Notes: a model not told the origin generated them from the sequence alone. A stretch of 64,000 nucleotides of DNA from CBDAQR01 sp965199055 (GCA_965199055.1 CBDAQR010000003.1:2046001-2110000); one strand, 5' to 3'; counted from the stretch's first letter, positions 1 to 8,504 are shown. Numbers and translations are program-made.

Positions 1-403
1 AGAAGCTGATATACAGATCTGGATTGTCATCACTGGGCAAAAACGTGTTGTCGCTTAACACCATGTCGTCTGCATCACCCGTAACCCCGCGAAGCATAGG
101 TCGAGGTGCGCCAGAGTCCACAAGTTGCCATTGCGCGTCTGATTGCGACGACAGGCAGATGGTATCGCCCGCCTGCAGGGCCACGTAGCGGTCGGATTGG
201 ACCCTAACACCGTTAAGCCAGGTTCCATGCGTGCTCAGATCGCGAAGCTGCCAGTGCTCGCCCTTCCAGGTAACGCTTGCGTGAATGCGAGAGACCAGTG
301 GATTGGAGGACCATGTGTCAACTTGATCGGCCTGTCGCCCCACGATGTGGTGCTCGCGCAGAAGGCTAACCTTCCCCGATTCGCTATGAACTAACTCACC
401 CAT
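1..403 (-). CDS. FHA-domain protein, C-terminus cut off by the window edge
   Basis: Reading leftward from an ATG at 403, the frame stays open to position 1, giving about 134 residues. The start of the protein has forkhead-associated hallmarks: HHIVGRQ (the conserved GR), then SRIHASV (the conserved S-x-x-H) and later HGTWLNGVRV (the conserved G-x-x-x-N-G). FHA domains bind phosphothreonine peptides and usually sit in signalling, secretion or regulatory proteins. After roughly 85 residues the sequence becomes acidic and is then lost, so the partner domain cannot be named. The gene is divergent from the cupin gene at 615. Confidence is high for the domain and nil for the overall function. Confidence 0.8.
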   Translation of the reverse strand, partial: MGELVHSESGKVSLLREHHIVGRQADQVDTWSSNPLVSRIHASVTWKGEHWQLRDLSTHGTWLNGVRVQSDRYVALQAGDTICLSSQSDAQWQLVDSGAPRPMLRGVTGDADDMVLSDNTFLPSDDNPDLYISF

Positions 404-614
404 TCGACAACTCTCACTCGGATGCTCATAGCTCGATTATAAAGGGAAGGGAGAGTGACGCTAGTAGCGTCGCGATCTAAAAGATTTCTGAACAACAAGG
501 CGGGGATGCCACAATACTATGAGCGGTTTTCTTGCAGAGCGTGCTTTTTTTGACCTCGAGAGGTACGCCATGCAGACTGAACAGCATTCACCCGGCTTAA
601 CCCGTGGAACGGAA

Positions 615-1421
615 ATGAAAAAGTACTTGGCTATTCTAACTCTTCTTATGGCGACAAGCTTCGCGGCCTTTCCTTCAGTCGCACGCGACCACAAAATAGT
701 TGCGGCGGATCAAATTGAGTGGGGCTTGCTCAATCCACTCAGAGGTGATGTGACCCCAAGAGCAGCCGATCTTTGGGGGGACCGCACTAAAGATACGGCG
801 ACCGGCATGCTGGTGAAGTTTAAAAAGGGATTCTCATCGCCGCCACACATACACAACATCACTTATCGCGGCGTAGTTATTGAGGGATTAATGCACAACG
901 ACGATCCGGCAGCCAAGAAAATGTGGCTGCCCACAGGATCCTTTTGGACTCAGCCCGCTGGCGAAAGCCATATCACCGCAGCAGACGGGCAAGAGAACCT
1001 CATTTACCTGGAGATCGATAGCGGTCCGTACCTGGTCCTTTCTGAAGAAAAGGCATTTGATAACGGAGAAAGGCCGATAAATGTCGATGCACGCAATCTA
1101 GTTTGGCTCGACGCCAGTGAATTGAGTTGGCTGCGTGGAAGCAATCTAGAGGTAGCTTACCTTTGGGGTGAACCAAGCGCGACCAATGGCAGTTTTGTTA
1201 AATTACCGGCGGGCTTCGTCGGCGCAATAAAAGGCGATAACGAATTAAAGGCTGTAGTCGTGAGAGGCAAAGCGTCTCATCAGTGGAATGACGAAAACGT
1301 AAGAACTGCGCTCTCGCCAAGTAGTTTCTTTAGTTCTACCACCGATGGTAGGCACAGACTTACCATCGAGAGTGAAACAGTGATCTACGTAAACTCCAAT
1401 GGACGATACACCGTCGAGTAA
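615..1421 (+). CDS. Secreted DUF4437-like cupin protein
   Basis: A 268-residue protein. The start at 615 is preferred over the more upstream in-frame codon at 519 because it begins a clean signal peptide (MKKYLAILTLLMATSFAAF, then an A-x-A-like cleavage near residue 23) after a purine-rich GGAAcGGAA. The mature part has two cupin-like halves. The first carries PPHIHN and a following G-x-x-x-x-G-x-x-H spacing typical of metal-binding cupins, and the second repeats the fold weakly. It resembles DUF4437 proteins related to ChrR-type cupins; the substrate is unknown. It lies upstream of an AraC regulator, with 206 bases between. It could be a metal-dependent enzyme or a small-molecule sensor. Confidence 0.7.
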   Translation: MKKYLAILTLLMATSFAAFPSVARDHKIVAADQIEWGLLNPLRGDVTPRAADLWGDRTKDTATGMLVKFKKGFSSPPHIHNITYRGVVIEGLMHNDDPAAKKMWLPTGSFWTQPAGESHITAADGQENLIYLEIDSGPYLVLSEEKAFDNGERPINVDARNLVWLDASELSWLRGSNLEVAYLWGEPSATNGSFVKLPAGFVGAIKGDNELKAVVVRGKASHQWNDENVRTALSPSSFFSSTTDGRHRLTIESETVIYVNSNGRYTVE

Positions 1422-1593
1422 CCGCGGGAACCAGGCCAGTCCCAGAGGCAACGGGCTCCCAATTGAGGGTGCACGCTGCTGGCACATAGCGTGTGTTCTC
1501 CGGATGGCGAGGTAAGACGCACAAATCCGGCCGAAACACCGGTAACGAACTCCGGCATCGAGCGCGTTGTGATCAATGCCCTGCGCGGCAGAC

Positions 1594-1599
1594 TATAAT
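1594..1599 (+). promoter_or_regulatory. Candidate -10 box of the AraC-type gene
   Basis: TATAAT lies 28 bases before the ATG of the AraC-type gene in the otherwise featureless gap 1422-1627. No good -35 is present at 16-18 bases upstream (the hexamer there is GATCAA), which would fit an activator-dependent promoter. The call rests on the hexamer alone. Confidence 0.3.
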
Positions 1600-1627
1600 A
1601 CTGTCCTGAGAATTATGAGAAGCATTC

Positions 1628-2509
1628 ATGCCCAGTCGCTATCAGGACGTCTATCCCTCACCGCCGCTGATTAGCAGTGAGTATGTTGTTCGACGCCTAG
1701 CCACTGAGTTGCTGACGCTGGAGTTCTTCGAAGCCGAACCCGCGGAAATGCCTCATCAGGTTTTTGATCAGCACCATATATTGATCAATCTGCGTGAAGA
1801 GCCTCACCGCGTGGAGAATTGGCGCGATGATGAGCACAGGGACTTCACATACCACCAAAACGAGATCGTAGTCACGCCGGCAGGGGTGAAGTCAGGCTGG
1901 AAGTGGCACGCTAAGTCCAAAGTGATCGTTATCACGCTCGAGCCTGACAAATTGGAGAAGTTCGCCCAATCAGAGCTGGGAATGCTTCTCAGCGACAAGC
2001 AGCTGAATAATATCCCCCAATTTATTGACGAAGATATTACCCAAGCGGGTGTTTTGCTCAGGGATGCCCTGAATAGCAATCTGGGCTCAGCAGTTATGTT
2101 TGAGAGCTACGCTCGTATCTTTCTGACCAAATTGATCCAGAAGTATGGCTTAGAACGCACTGAGCACATCGAGTTTTCCAGGAGTTTAACTGCCAAACAC
2201 TACAAGAGGGTGCTGGATTACATTGCTGGCAATTTTGGCGCTAGTATCGTACTGGAAGATCTTGCTGCCCAGGCTGGGCTTAGCCCCTATCATTTCGCAC
2301 GTCTGTTCAAGCAGACTATTGGCCAGAGTCCGCATCAATTCCTGATGGCCTATCGCGTTGAGCAGTCAAAAAAAATGTTGGCCGAGCTAGAAAGGCCTAT
2401 GATCGATATTGCCCATCATTGTGGTTTTTCAGACCAGGCGCATTTCTCGCGCGTCTTTAAGCAAGTTGAGGGCGCTACGCCCAAAAATTGGCGAAAGCGC
2501 TTCCTTTAA
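1628..2509 (+). CDS. AraC/XylS-family transcriptional regulator
   Basis: A 293-residue protein. The C-terminal hundred residues (about 190-293) form the AraC-type double helix-turn-helix. Visible are LEDLAAQAGLSPYHFARLFK for the first HTH and IAHHCGFSDQAHFSRVFKQ for the second, followed by the usual P-x-x-WR end. The N-terminal 180 residues are a cupin-like sensory part of no recognisable subfamily. The start codon follows GAGAAGC. The next gene downstream is a secreted hydrolase, so this regulator plausibly controls the hydrolase/SnoaL pair, the cupin gene or itself. The effector is unknown. Confidence 0.88.
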   Translation: MPSRYQDVYPSPPLISSEYVVRRLATELLTLEFFEAEPAEMPHQVFDQHHILINLREEPHRVENWRDDEHRDFTYHQNEIVVTPAGVKSGWKWHAKSKVIVITLEPDKLEKFAQSELGMLLSDKQLNNIPQFIDEDITQAGVLLRDALNSNLGSAVMFESYARIFLTKLIQKYGLERTEHIEFSRSLTAKHYKRVLDYIAGNFGASIVLEDLAAQAGLSPYHFARLFKQTIGQSPHQFLMAYRVEQSKKMLAELERPMIDIAHHCGFSDQAHFSRVFKQVEGATPKNWRKRFL

Positions 2510-2543
2510 TCGCATTTAGCAAGAATCTTCAAAAACTCCGCAA

Positions 2544-2558
2544 GACTCTCCAAGAGTC
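2544..2558. repeat. Short perfect inverted repeat, possible operator
   Basis: GACTCT-CCA-AGAGTC is a perfect 6-base inverted repeat in the 106-base gap between the AraC-type gene and the secreted hydrolase. No T-run follows it, so it is not a standard terminator. It could be a regulator binding site or chance. Confidence 0.3.
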
Positions 2559-2615
2559 CGTTACTCCTCGTTCTTAAGATGGACTTCGAGATTATCGAGC
2601 TAGAGGAGCGACGAT

Positions 2616-3563
2616 ATGAAAACCCTACTGACTACTTCGGCATTGGCCGCAGTGCTCGCCATCACAAGCCAAGCGGAGGCTGCTATGAATAAATCCATTA
2701 GCTTTGAAAGCAACGGTCAATCCCTGGTAGGTGAGCTCTACCTGCCTGATCATTATCAAGAGGGCGAAAAGCTACCTGCGGTGGTCGTCACCGGCGCCTG
2801 GACCACGGTTAAGGAGCAAATGCCTACTACCTATGCGACGCGCTTAGCGGATAAGGGATATGCGGCGCTGGTTTTCGACTTTCGAGGCTGGGGAGGCTCC
2901 GAGGGCGCAATTAAGTACCTTGAGGATCCTGCGCGGAAAACAGCGGATATTCAAGCAGCGGTTAGTTACCTCGCGACTCGACCAGAGGTCGATGCAGCAA
3001 ATATCGCCGGCCTTGGTATATGTGCCAGTGCTGGTTATATGAGTGACGCAGCGGCGTCGAATAGACATATTAAGTCTTTGGCGTTAGTTGCTCCCTGGTT
3101 ACATGATGCTGAGATCGTTGAATCGGTTTACGGTGGTAATGAAGGCGTTAGTGCTCTTCTCGAAGCTGCCCGCCAGGCTGATGCTTCCAATGAGCCGGTA
3201 TACCTGGAAGCGGCCAGCACGACCAACGAGCAAGCACTGATGTATCAGGCTCCTTATTACACAGAAACCGATCGCGGCCTCATCCCCGAATACGACAATA
3301 AGTTCAACGTGGCTTCTTGGCAGGGCTGGCTGACGTATGACGCCTTGCAAACAGCAGATAGCTTTGAAAAGCCAGCTTTACTGGTGCATTCCCAGGCCGC
3401 TGCGATTCCCCAGGGTGCCATCAGTTACAAGCAGCGAGCTAGTGAGAACGTCGAGTTAGTCATGCTAGATGATGTCACGCAGTTTGATTTCTACGATAAA
3501 CCTGAAGCGGTCGGGGCAGCAGTTGATGCAGTGGACCTGCACTTCAAAAAGACACTGCAGTAG
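2616..3563 (+). CDS. Secreted alpha/beta hydrolase with a cysteine nucleophile elbow
   Basis: A 315-residue protein with a signal peptide (residues 1-23, cleavage after QAEA). It has an alpha/beta-hydrolase fold: RGWGGS near residue 90 and a nucleophile elbow GICASAG at 134-140. The central residue of the elbow is Cys136, as in dienelactone hydrolase, instead of Ser. The C-terminal block that normally supplies the catalytic His reads TQFDFYD (288-294), with Gln at the expected His position. This may be a subfamily trait or loss of activity. An AGGAG lies 8 bases before the ATG. It is followed 8 bases later by the frameshifted SnoaL-like gene, so the two look co-transcribed. The substrate is unknown. 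Confidence 0.78.
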   Translation: MKTLLTTSALAAVLAITSQAEAAMNKSISFESNGQSLVGELYLPDHYQEGEKLPAVVVTGAWTTVKEQMPTTYATRLADKGYAALVFDFRGWGGSEGAIKYLEDPARKTADIQAAVSYLATRPEVDAANIAGLGICASAGYMSDAAASNRHIKSLALVAPWLHDAEIVESVYGGNEGVSALLEAARQADASNEPVYLEAASTTNEQALMYQAPYYTETDRGLIPEYDNKFNVASWQGWLTYDALQTADSFEKPALLVHSQAAAIPQGAISYKQRASENVELVMLDDVTQFDFYDKPEAVGAAVDAVDLHFKKTLQ

Positions 3564-3571
3564 ATATTTCT

Positions 3572-4515
3572 ATGAAGCAAGTAATAACTGGAGTAATGAT
3601 GATGAGTATCCCAACTATCAACCCCGTTGTGGCGGGTTCCGCACATGACGAGGCCGCCATTAAGACGATTATTGAAAGTGTTGGCTCCCTGGCCGATACC
3701 GGAAACTTTGAAGCGCTGGAAAAACTCTACGCTGATGAAATCGAGCTGGACTACACCTCCCTGAATGGCGGGGAGGTGCAAGTAGTGAGTGCCCAGGCGC
3801 TGATGAGTGACTGGGCGTCTGTATTGCCTGGATTTGATCGCACTCGCCATGAAATATCAGAGATTTCGATCGAAATAGACGGTGGCACAGCCCGAGCGAC
3901 TGCAAAAGTTGTGGCAGATCACTATGTGAAAGAACTGTTTTGGCAAGTGTCTGGGCAGTATCAATATCGGTTGAAAAAGGGCGAACGGGGCTGGGTTATC
4001 TCGGCCCACCGATTCACTCTAGCAGGGGAACAGGGCGCTCGTGATGTATTTGTCCCGGCGTCGCAGACGGCGGCTCTCAATCCGGCTCCCTATATTCTGC
4101 GCCAGAAAACTGAGGAGGCGGTGCGCACTTTTCTAGAGTCGCTCGAGACAAAAGATATGGCGATGTTCGCTTCGGCCTGGGCGGACGAAGCCGTGCAGGA
4201 CATGCCCTACGCGCCTGAGGGTTTTCCGCGGAGAGTTAATGGTAAGGCAAATATCCTGACTCATTATGCTGATTGGCCAAAGAACAGCGGTTTGGCGGAC
4301 TTCACTTCACAGCTGGTTTTTTATCCCATGCAAAATCCGCAGATGGTATTTGCAGAGTTGGTAATGTAGAGATTGTGCCTACTGGCCGCAAGTACATTCA
4401 GAACTATGGTGGCCTGTTTCATGTGGAAAATGGAAAGATCACGTTATTCAGGGAATACTTTGGCCCTGAAGCTTTCAAATACGCCTTTGGCTTAGAGGAA
4501 GGAGGTACCTTCTAA
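3572..4515 (+). pseudogene. Tandem SnoaL/NTF2-like protein interrupted by a frameshift
   Basis: The first frame (3572-4369) encodes a signal-like N-terminus, one SnoaL-like domain (about residues 25-155) and the beginning of a second (from about 175), then stops right after VFAELVM. The missing end of the second domain continues in another frame from about 4357 to 4515, as GNVEIVPTGRKY and later LFREYFGPEAF. This is the classic C-terminal strand pair of SnoaL-like proteins. Loss of one base near 4355-4360 explains the break. Joined, the product would be about 313 residues. It may be a true pseudogene or a sequence error. SnoaL-like folds cover isomerases, hydrolases and binding proteins, so no reaction is assigned. 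Confidence 0.75.
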
Positions 4516-4603
4516 GCGATAATCTTCCCGACAGGATAGCCTCGTGCAGTGGTGGGAAGCTCGCTGGCGCATGCATGCTTTTCACCCACAGCACTGGTCA
4601 TGA

Positions 4604-5020
4604 TCACTCGTCCGTATGGATCTGTAATCCGTAATTCGCCTGCAGGCGTTGCTGCCAGTCCGCTAGCGTGGTCTTGTCATACTCGGGGCCAGGTTCGAGG
4701 TTTCCCCACACGGGCTGCGGCCAGCAAGCATCATCCGGCTGGCGACCGATAATATGCAGATGCATCTGCGGTACCACATTGCCCAGTCCCGCGAAGTTCG
4801 TTTTGGCCATACCCAGTTCGTTTTTCAGAAACGCCGAAACCCGCTGGCTGTCGGCCAACACCAGCGCCAGATCGTCCGCAGTCAGGTCCAACACATCTTC
4901 CAGTTCGGTGTCGGGCACTAAGATAAACCAGGGTAGCGCGGCGTTGCAGTTCAGCAGCAATTCGCCGGAGGCAAGGCGCCCAAGATGATGGCAGTCAGCT
5001 GCCAATTGGGGGTGGATCAT
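4604..5020 (-). CDS. HIT-family protein (nucleotide hydrolase/transferase-like)
   Basis: 138 residues from the ATG at 5020, which has an AGGAG Shine-Dalgarno in front; an in-frame extension to 5110 lacks one. The HIT signature near the C-terminal third is NVVPQMHLHIIGR, that is Q-x-H-x-H-x-x-x-R. The middle His is the expected nucleophile, and the first His of the classic triad is Gln. Proteins of this type hydrolyse nucleotide phosphoramidates or dinucleoside polyphosphates. It is divergent from the PIG-L gene at 5124, with about 100 bases between. The exact substrate cannot be read from the sequence. Confidence 0.85.
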   Translation of the reverse strand: MIHPQLAADCHHLGRLASGELLLNCNAALPWFILVPDTELEDVLDLTADDLALVLADSQRVSAFLKNELGMAKTNFAGLGNVVPQMHLHIIGRQPDDACWPQPVWGNLEPGPEYDKTTLADWQQRLQANYGLQIHTDE

Positions 5021-5123
5021 TTCCGTCTCCTGATGCATTGAGTGCAGGGAGCTTACTGTATCGCTTAGCACCGAGACTAGCCTTGTGGTTGGCAGGGTTC
5101 GCTTTAGCATCTAAGGTGGAGCT

Positions 5124-5957
5124 ATGGAAATGAACGCAGCGCACGCCGATCTTTTCGTCCCGGATGACAGCGCGATAGCCACGGCGCTAGAACGCACCAC
5201 GCACCTCGGCATCGGCGCACATCCTGACGATCTGGAGTTGATGGCCTGGCACGGCATCACAAAATGCCACGCCAGCGACGAACACTGGTTTACCGGGGTG
5301 GTGTGTTGCGACGGTGCTGGCAGCCCGCGCAGCGGTCACTTTGCTGATTACTCCGATGCGGACATGGTCAAACAACGCGCCCAAGAACAACGCCAGGCGG
5401 CTGAACTGGGTCAGTATTCCGCACAAATCCAATTGGGCTACAACAGCACCCAGGCACGTAGCGTCGACACCCAACTGGTGGAAGATCTAGCGCGCATAAT
5501 CGACACAACGCGCCCAGACATTATTTACCTGCACAACCTCGCCGACGCCCACGCTACCCATGTAGCAATAGCCCTGGCAAGTTTGCAGGCCGTGAGAAAT
5601 CTTGAAGACGATTGGCACCCACGACAGATATTTGGAGTTGAGGTTTGGCGTTCGCTGGACTGGCTGCCCGAGGAGCATCGCATAGTGCTGGCCTTGCCCG
5701 CGGATGACAGCTTGCAACAGCGCCTGCTCGCCTGCCACGACTCTCAGATAAGCGGCGGCAAGCGCTATGATCTTGCCATTCGCGCCCGTCAGCGGGCCAA
5801 TGCGACTTTCGCCCACAGCCACAGTGTGGATACGCACGAGGCATGTTGCGTCGTTCTCGACTATTCCGCGCTCATCGACAACCCCAATCTCACCCCCCGC
5901 GCTTTCATGGAGCAATGTCTGCACGGCTTTAACGAGGAGATATTCAATGCGCTATAA
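5124..5957 (+). CDS. PIG-L/LmbE-family N-deacetylase
   Basis: 277 residues. The family signature AHPDDLE lies at residues 32-38, and a later HATHVAI supplies the third metal ligand. Relatives are zinc-dependent deacetylases of N-acetylglucosamine-type groups (GlcNAc-PI, mycothiol or bacillithiol intermediates, lincomycin and glycopeptide precursors). The start follows AAGGTGGAG. Its end overlaps the start of the aldo/keto reductase gene by 11 bases, so the two are translationally coupled and may act on one small molecule. No glycosyltransferase is nearby, so the substrate is unknown. Confidence 0.85.
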   Translation: MEMNAAHADLFVPDDSAIATALERTTHLGIGAHPDDLELMAWHGITKCHASDEHWFTGVVCCDGAGSPRSGHFADYSDADMVKQRAQEQRQAAELGQYSAQIQLGYNSTQARSVDTQLVEDLARIIDTTRPDIIYLHNLADAHATHVAIALASLQAVRNLEDDWHPRQIFGVEVWRSLDWLPEEHRIVLALPADDSLQQRLLACHDSQISGGKRYDLAIRARQRANATFAHSHSVDTHEACCVVLDYSALIDNPNLTPRAFMEQCLHGFNEEIFNAL

Positions 5958-6984
5958 ACTTCTGGGTAACAGCGGTCTGAAAGTATCTGAGCTCTGTCTG
6001 GGCACGATGACTTTCGGTTCCGAGGAGCAGTGGTGTGCACCCCTCGAAGAGTGCCGCGCCATGTTTGATGCCTTCGCAGAAGCGGGCGGCAATTTCATCG
6101 ATACCGCTGATATCTATACCGGTGGCGAAAGCGAAAAACTGGTTGGCGAGTTCGTCAGCAGCGAACGCGAGCGCTATATTGTCGCCACTAAGTACACCAA
6201 CGCAGTACCACGAGAAGGCGACCCCAACTGCGCGGGCAACCATCGCAAGAACTCGGTGCAGTCGCTGGATGCGAGCTTGAAGCGATTGAATCTGGACTAC
6301 ATCGATCTTTACTGGGTGCATGCCTGGGATTACCTCAGCCCTGTTGAAGAGGTAATGCGCGCACTGGATGACGCCGTGCGCACCGGCAAGATTCTCTACC
6401 TGGGTTTGTCCGACGCACCGGCGTGGGTTGCAAGTCGTGCTAACACTCTGGCCGAGCAACAGGGCTGGACCCCCTTCAATGCGCTGCAGCTCGAATACAG
6501 CCTTACTGAGCGCAACATTGAACGCGAGCATTTTCCCATGTGCCGCAGTCTGGATATCGCTATGACGGCCTGGTCTCCCTTGGCCAGCGGAATACTCAGC
6601 GGCAAATACACTCGCGACACATCGTCAGAAGGCAAGCGCCTGGATGTCATTCCCTTTCATGAGCTGGATGACCGCAAGCTGGCGATCGCCAAAGTCGTTG
6701 ACAGTGTCGCCGACGAAGTCGGTTGCAGTTCGGCACAGGCGGCCCTGGCCTGGGTACGTCAGCGCAACGCGATTCCAATTATTGGCGCGCGCACCCTAGC
6801 GCAGATGAAAGACAATCTTGCGAGCCTCGATGTGACGCTGAGCCAGCAACAGCTAGACGCGCTAGACGCTGTCTCCGCGCCGGACCTGGGCCACCCCTAC
6901 AACTTTACCGATGCCCCGATGGTAAAAGCCCTGGTCTATGGGGGAATGTATGACGCGCTGGACCCGCATCGGCCGCTTCGTTAA
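5947..6984 (+). CDS. Aldo/keto reductase
   Basis: 345 residues from the ATG at 5947, with GAGGAG just before it. A longer open frame exists upstream but runs through the PIG-L gene. The catalytic tetrad is visible: Asp52 and Tyr57 in IDTADIYTGG, Lys82 in ATKYTN and His125 in WVHAWD. The NADPH-binding C-terminal block includes PIIGARTLAQ. It resembles AKR proteins related to YajO/Tas rather than sugar-specific reductases. It is coupled to the preceding deacetylase gene by an 11-base overlap. The carbonyl substrate is unknown. Confidence 0.9.
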   Translation: MRYKLLGNSGLKVSELCLGTMTFGSEEQWCAPLEECRAMFDAFAEAGGNFIDTADIYTGGESEKLVGEFVSSERERYIVATKYTNAVPREGDPNCAGNHRKNSVQSLDASLKRLNLDYIDLYWVHAWDYLSPVEEVMRALDDAVRTGKILYLGLSDAPAWVASRANTLAEQQGWTPFNALQLEYSLTERNIEREHFPMCRSLDIAMTAWSPLASGILSGKYTRDTSSEGKRLDVIPFHELDDRKLAIAKVVDSVADEVGCSSAQAALAWVRQRNAIPIIGARTLAQMKDNLASLDVTLSQQQLDALDAVSAPDLGHPYNFTDAPMVKALVYGGMYDALDPHRPLR

Positions 6985-7057
6985 CAACAAACTTGCAGTG
7001 TCGATCAAATCCATAGAAAATCCGTCAGCTTATCCGGTTTTTTAACAGAGGCTCGTC

Positions 7058-7492
7058 ATGTCATTACCCCACACCTATACCGTTAACGGTTCTGCCACAG
7101 TATCCAGTGAGGTGGCGATGAGCGCCGATGGGCTCGCCGGTATTGGCGTCAATGCCCCCGCCAACTTCGGTGGCCCCGGCGATGCCTGGTCACCCGAAGA
7201 TCTGCAGGTAGCCGCCGTGGCCAGCTGCTTCGTATTGTCCTTCAAGGCGATTGCCAATGCTTCGAAACTGGAGTGGGAATCGTTGAATGTCGATGTCAGC
7301 GGCACGCTCGACAAGGTTGATCGCGGTATGGAATTTACCGGCTTCAGCACCACCGCCAGATTGACCCTGCCGGCAGACGGCAGCCGAGACAAGGCACAAC
7401 GCCTTTTAGAAAAAGCCGAGCAGAGCTGCCTCATTACAAATTCACTCAAGGCGGAGAATCATCTCGAAACCGTGATCGACGGCGGCAGCTAA
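7058..7492 (+). CDS. OsmC/Ohr-family thiol peroxidase-like protein
   Basis: 144 residues, the usual OsmC length. The two conserved cysteines are present: Cys57 in AAVASCFVL and Cys124 in AEQSCLITNSL. In the family they form the redox pair that reduces organic hydroperoxides. It lies between the aldo/keto reductase gene and a convergent TetR gene whose stop overlaps its own by four bases. It could be under oxidative or organic-peroxide control, but no Ohr-type regulator (OhrR/MarR) is adjacent. Confidence 0.88.
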   Translation: MSLPHTYTVNGSATVSSEVAMSADGLAGIGVNAPANFGGPGDAWSPEDLQVAAVASCFVLSFKAIANASKLEWESLNVDVSGTLDKVDRGMEFTGFSTTARLTLPADGSRDKAQRLLEKAEQSCLITNSLKAENHLETVIDGGS

Positions 7493-8052
7493 ACCGCTTG
7501 CAGGGTATCCAGCAGGTAGCTCGCTCGGCTGGCCATCGCGGTTTCCGGGTCGCGGTCGGTGCTGTCCCACCCCAGCAAACCTGCCACGAAGGAGAGATAC
7601 AGCACCGACCCGATTTCGTATGGGTCACCTTCTGTCGTGATATCACCCTGGCGTTGACCGCTGATCACCAGGCGACAGAACTCCCGTTCCAACGCCGGGA
7701 AGCCACCACCCTGGGAGCCATGCACGAACATTAGCCGGGTTAACGGTGCCGTCTGCCCCAAAACACGTCCGGCATAGCCGAACAGTGACTCTATCCGTTC
7801 ACGGGTGGTCAGACTTTTACTCAGGTAGTGGTCCACCAGTTGCAGCAAGCGGGGCTCGAGATCTTGCGCCAAAGCCTGCAGTATCGCGGGCTTACCACGG
7901 TAATAGTTGAACAAGCTGGCACGCGAGATGCCCGCGGCCTCTGCAATATCCTCTACCGCTGTAGCTTCAACCCCGCTTTCAATGAAAAGCTTTCCGGCTT
8001 CGGCCAGGATGCGGCGCGCCGTCGCCTGTTTCTTCGCTTCCCGTGATACCAT
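7489..8052 (-). CDS. TetR-family transcriptional repressor
   Basis: 187 residues. The N-terminal TetR helix-turn-helix (about 10-57) is clear, including VEDIAEAAGISRASLFNYYRGK. The C-terminal ligand-binding part has no recognised subtype. The gene is transcribed away from DUF454, and a strong double palindrome sits directly before its start codon (8055-8088), so autorepression is very likely. Its other targets are not evident. The neighbours DUF454 (upstream) and OsmC (convergent) are candidates only by position. Confidence 0.9.
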   Translation of the reverse strand: MVSREAKKQATARRILAEAGKLFIESGVEATAVEDIAEAAGISRASLFNYYRGKPAILQALAQDLEPRLLQLVDHYLSKSLTTRERIESLFGYAGRVLGQTAPLTRLMFVHGSQGGGFPALEREFCRLVISGQRQGDITTEGDPYEIGSVLYLSFVAGLLGWDSTDRDPETAMASRASYLLDTLQAV

Positions 8053-8054
8053 AA

Positions 8055-8088
8055 TTAGACTTTAATCTAAATATAGATTTTAGTCTAA
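8055..8088 (-). promoter_or_regulatory. Double palindromic operator over the tetR promoter
   Basis: Two 14-base imperfect palindromes, TAGACTTTAATCTA (8056-8069) and TAGATTTTAGTCTA (8074-8087), are separated by four bases and are themselves inverted copies of each other. Reading on the minus strand, TTGTGA (8100-8095) could be the -35, and the TCTATA/TATATT stretch within the repeat could be the -10. The repressor would then cover its own promoter. The operator ends three bases before the TetR start codon. Confidence 0.7.
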
Positions 8089-8459
8089 CTATTATCACAA
8101 TCGCAGGTCTTGATACTTAGCACCGTGATACAGCCAATCGCCATCAGCCCAAAGCCCACCAACCGCATCGTCAGACTGTCGATGGCAAAAAACAGCGATG
8201 TGCCCCCCACCAGCGCCATACTCAGTATGGCTACCCACTTGGTGCGCAGTGTTATGCAGCGTTCCTGCTCCCAGTTGTTAATCATGGGGCCAAACAGCTC
8301 GCTATTCAGCAGCCACTGGTGCCAGCGCTCAGAAGAGCGGGCGAAAAACCAGGCTGACAGCAGCAGGAAGGGCGTAGTGGGGAGCAGGGGTAATACGACA
8401 CCCAGGCTCGCCAATCCCAGAAATAGAAATCCCAGTGGCTTGTAAAAGGATTTTTTCAC
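8085..8459 (-). CDS. DUF454 (YbaN-like) inner-membrane protein
   Basis: 124 residues from the GTG at 8459. The family hallmark GVVLPLLPTTPFLLLSAWFFARSS follows a first hydrophobic segment, with two more hydrophobic helices in the second half, and the protein ends in CDCDNS. Family members are small three- to four-helix membrane proteins of unknown function. A TTG further upstream (8519) would extend it into the divergent YjbR gene and is less likely. Its 3' end overlaps the TetR operator. Confidence 0.82.
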   Translation of the reverse strand: MKKSFYKPLGFLFLGLASLGVVLPLLPTTPFLLLSAWFFARSSERWHQWLLNSELFGPMINNWEQERCITLRTKWVAILSMALVGGTSLFFAIDSLTMRLVGFGLMAIGCITVLSIKTCDCDNS

Positions 8460-8504
8460 AGTAATGTCGACCCGCGGCAGGAAGTGGTAAATTACAACGC
8501 GCTT

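Noticed and set aside
1385..1576. 63-residue minus-strand frame in the gap after the cupin gene
   Set aside because: No RBS, no recognised domain and a composition like the surrounding non-coding DNA. I found no support for a gene in 1422-1627 apart from a -10 hexamer.
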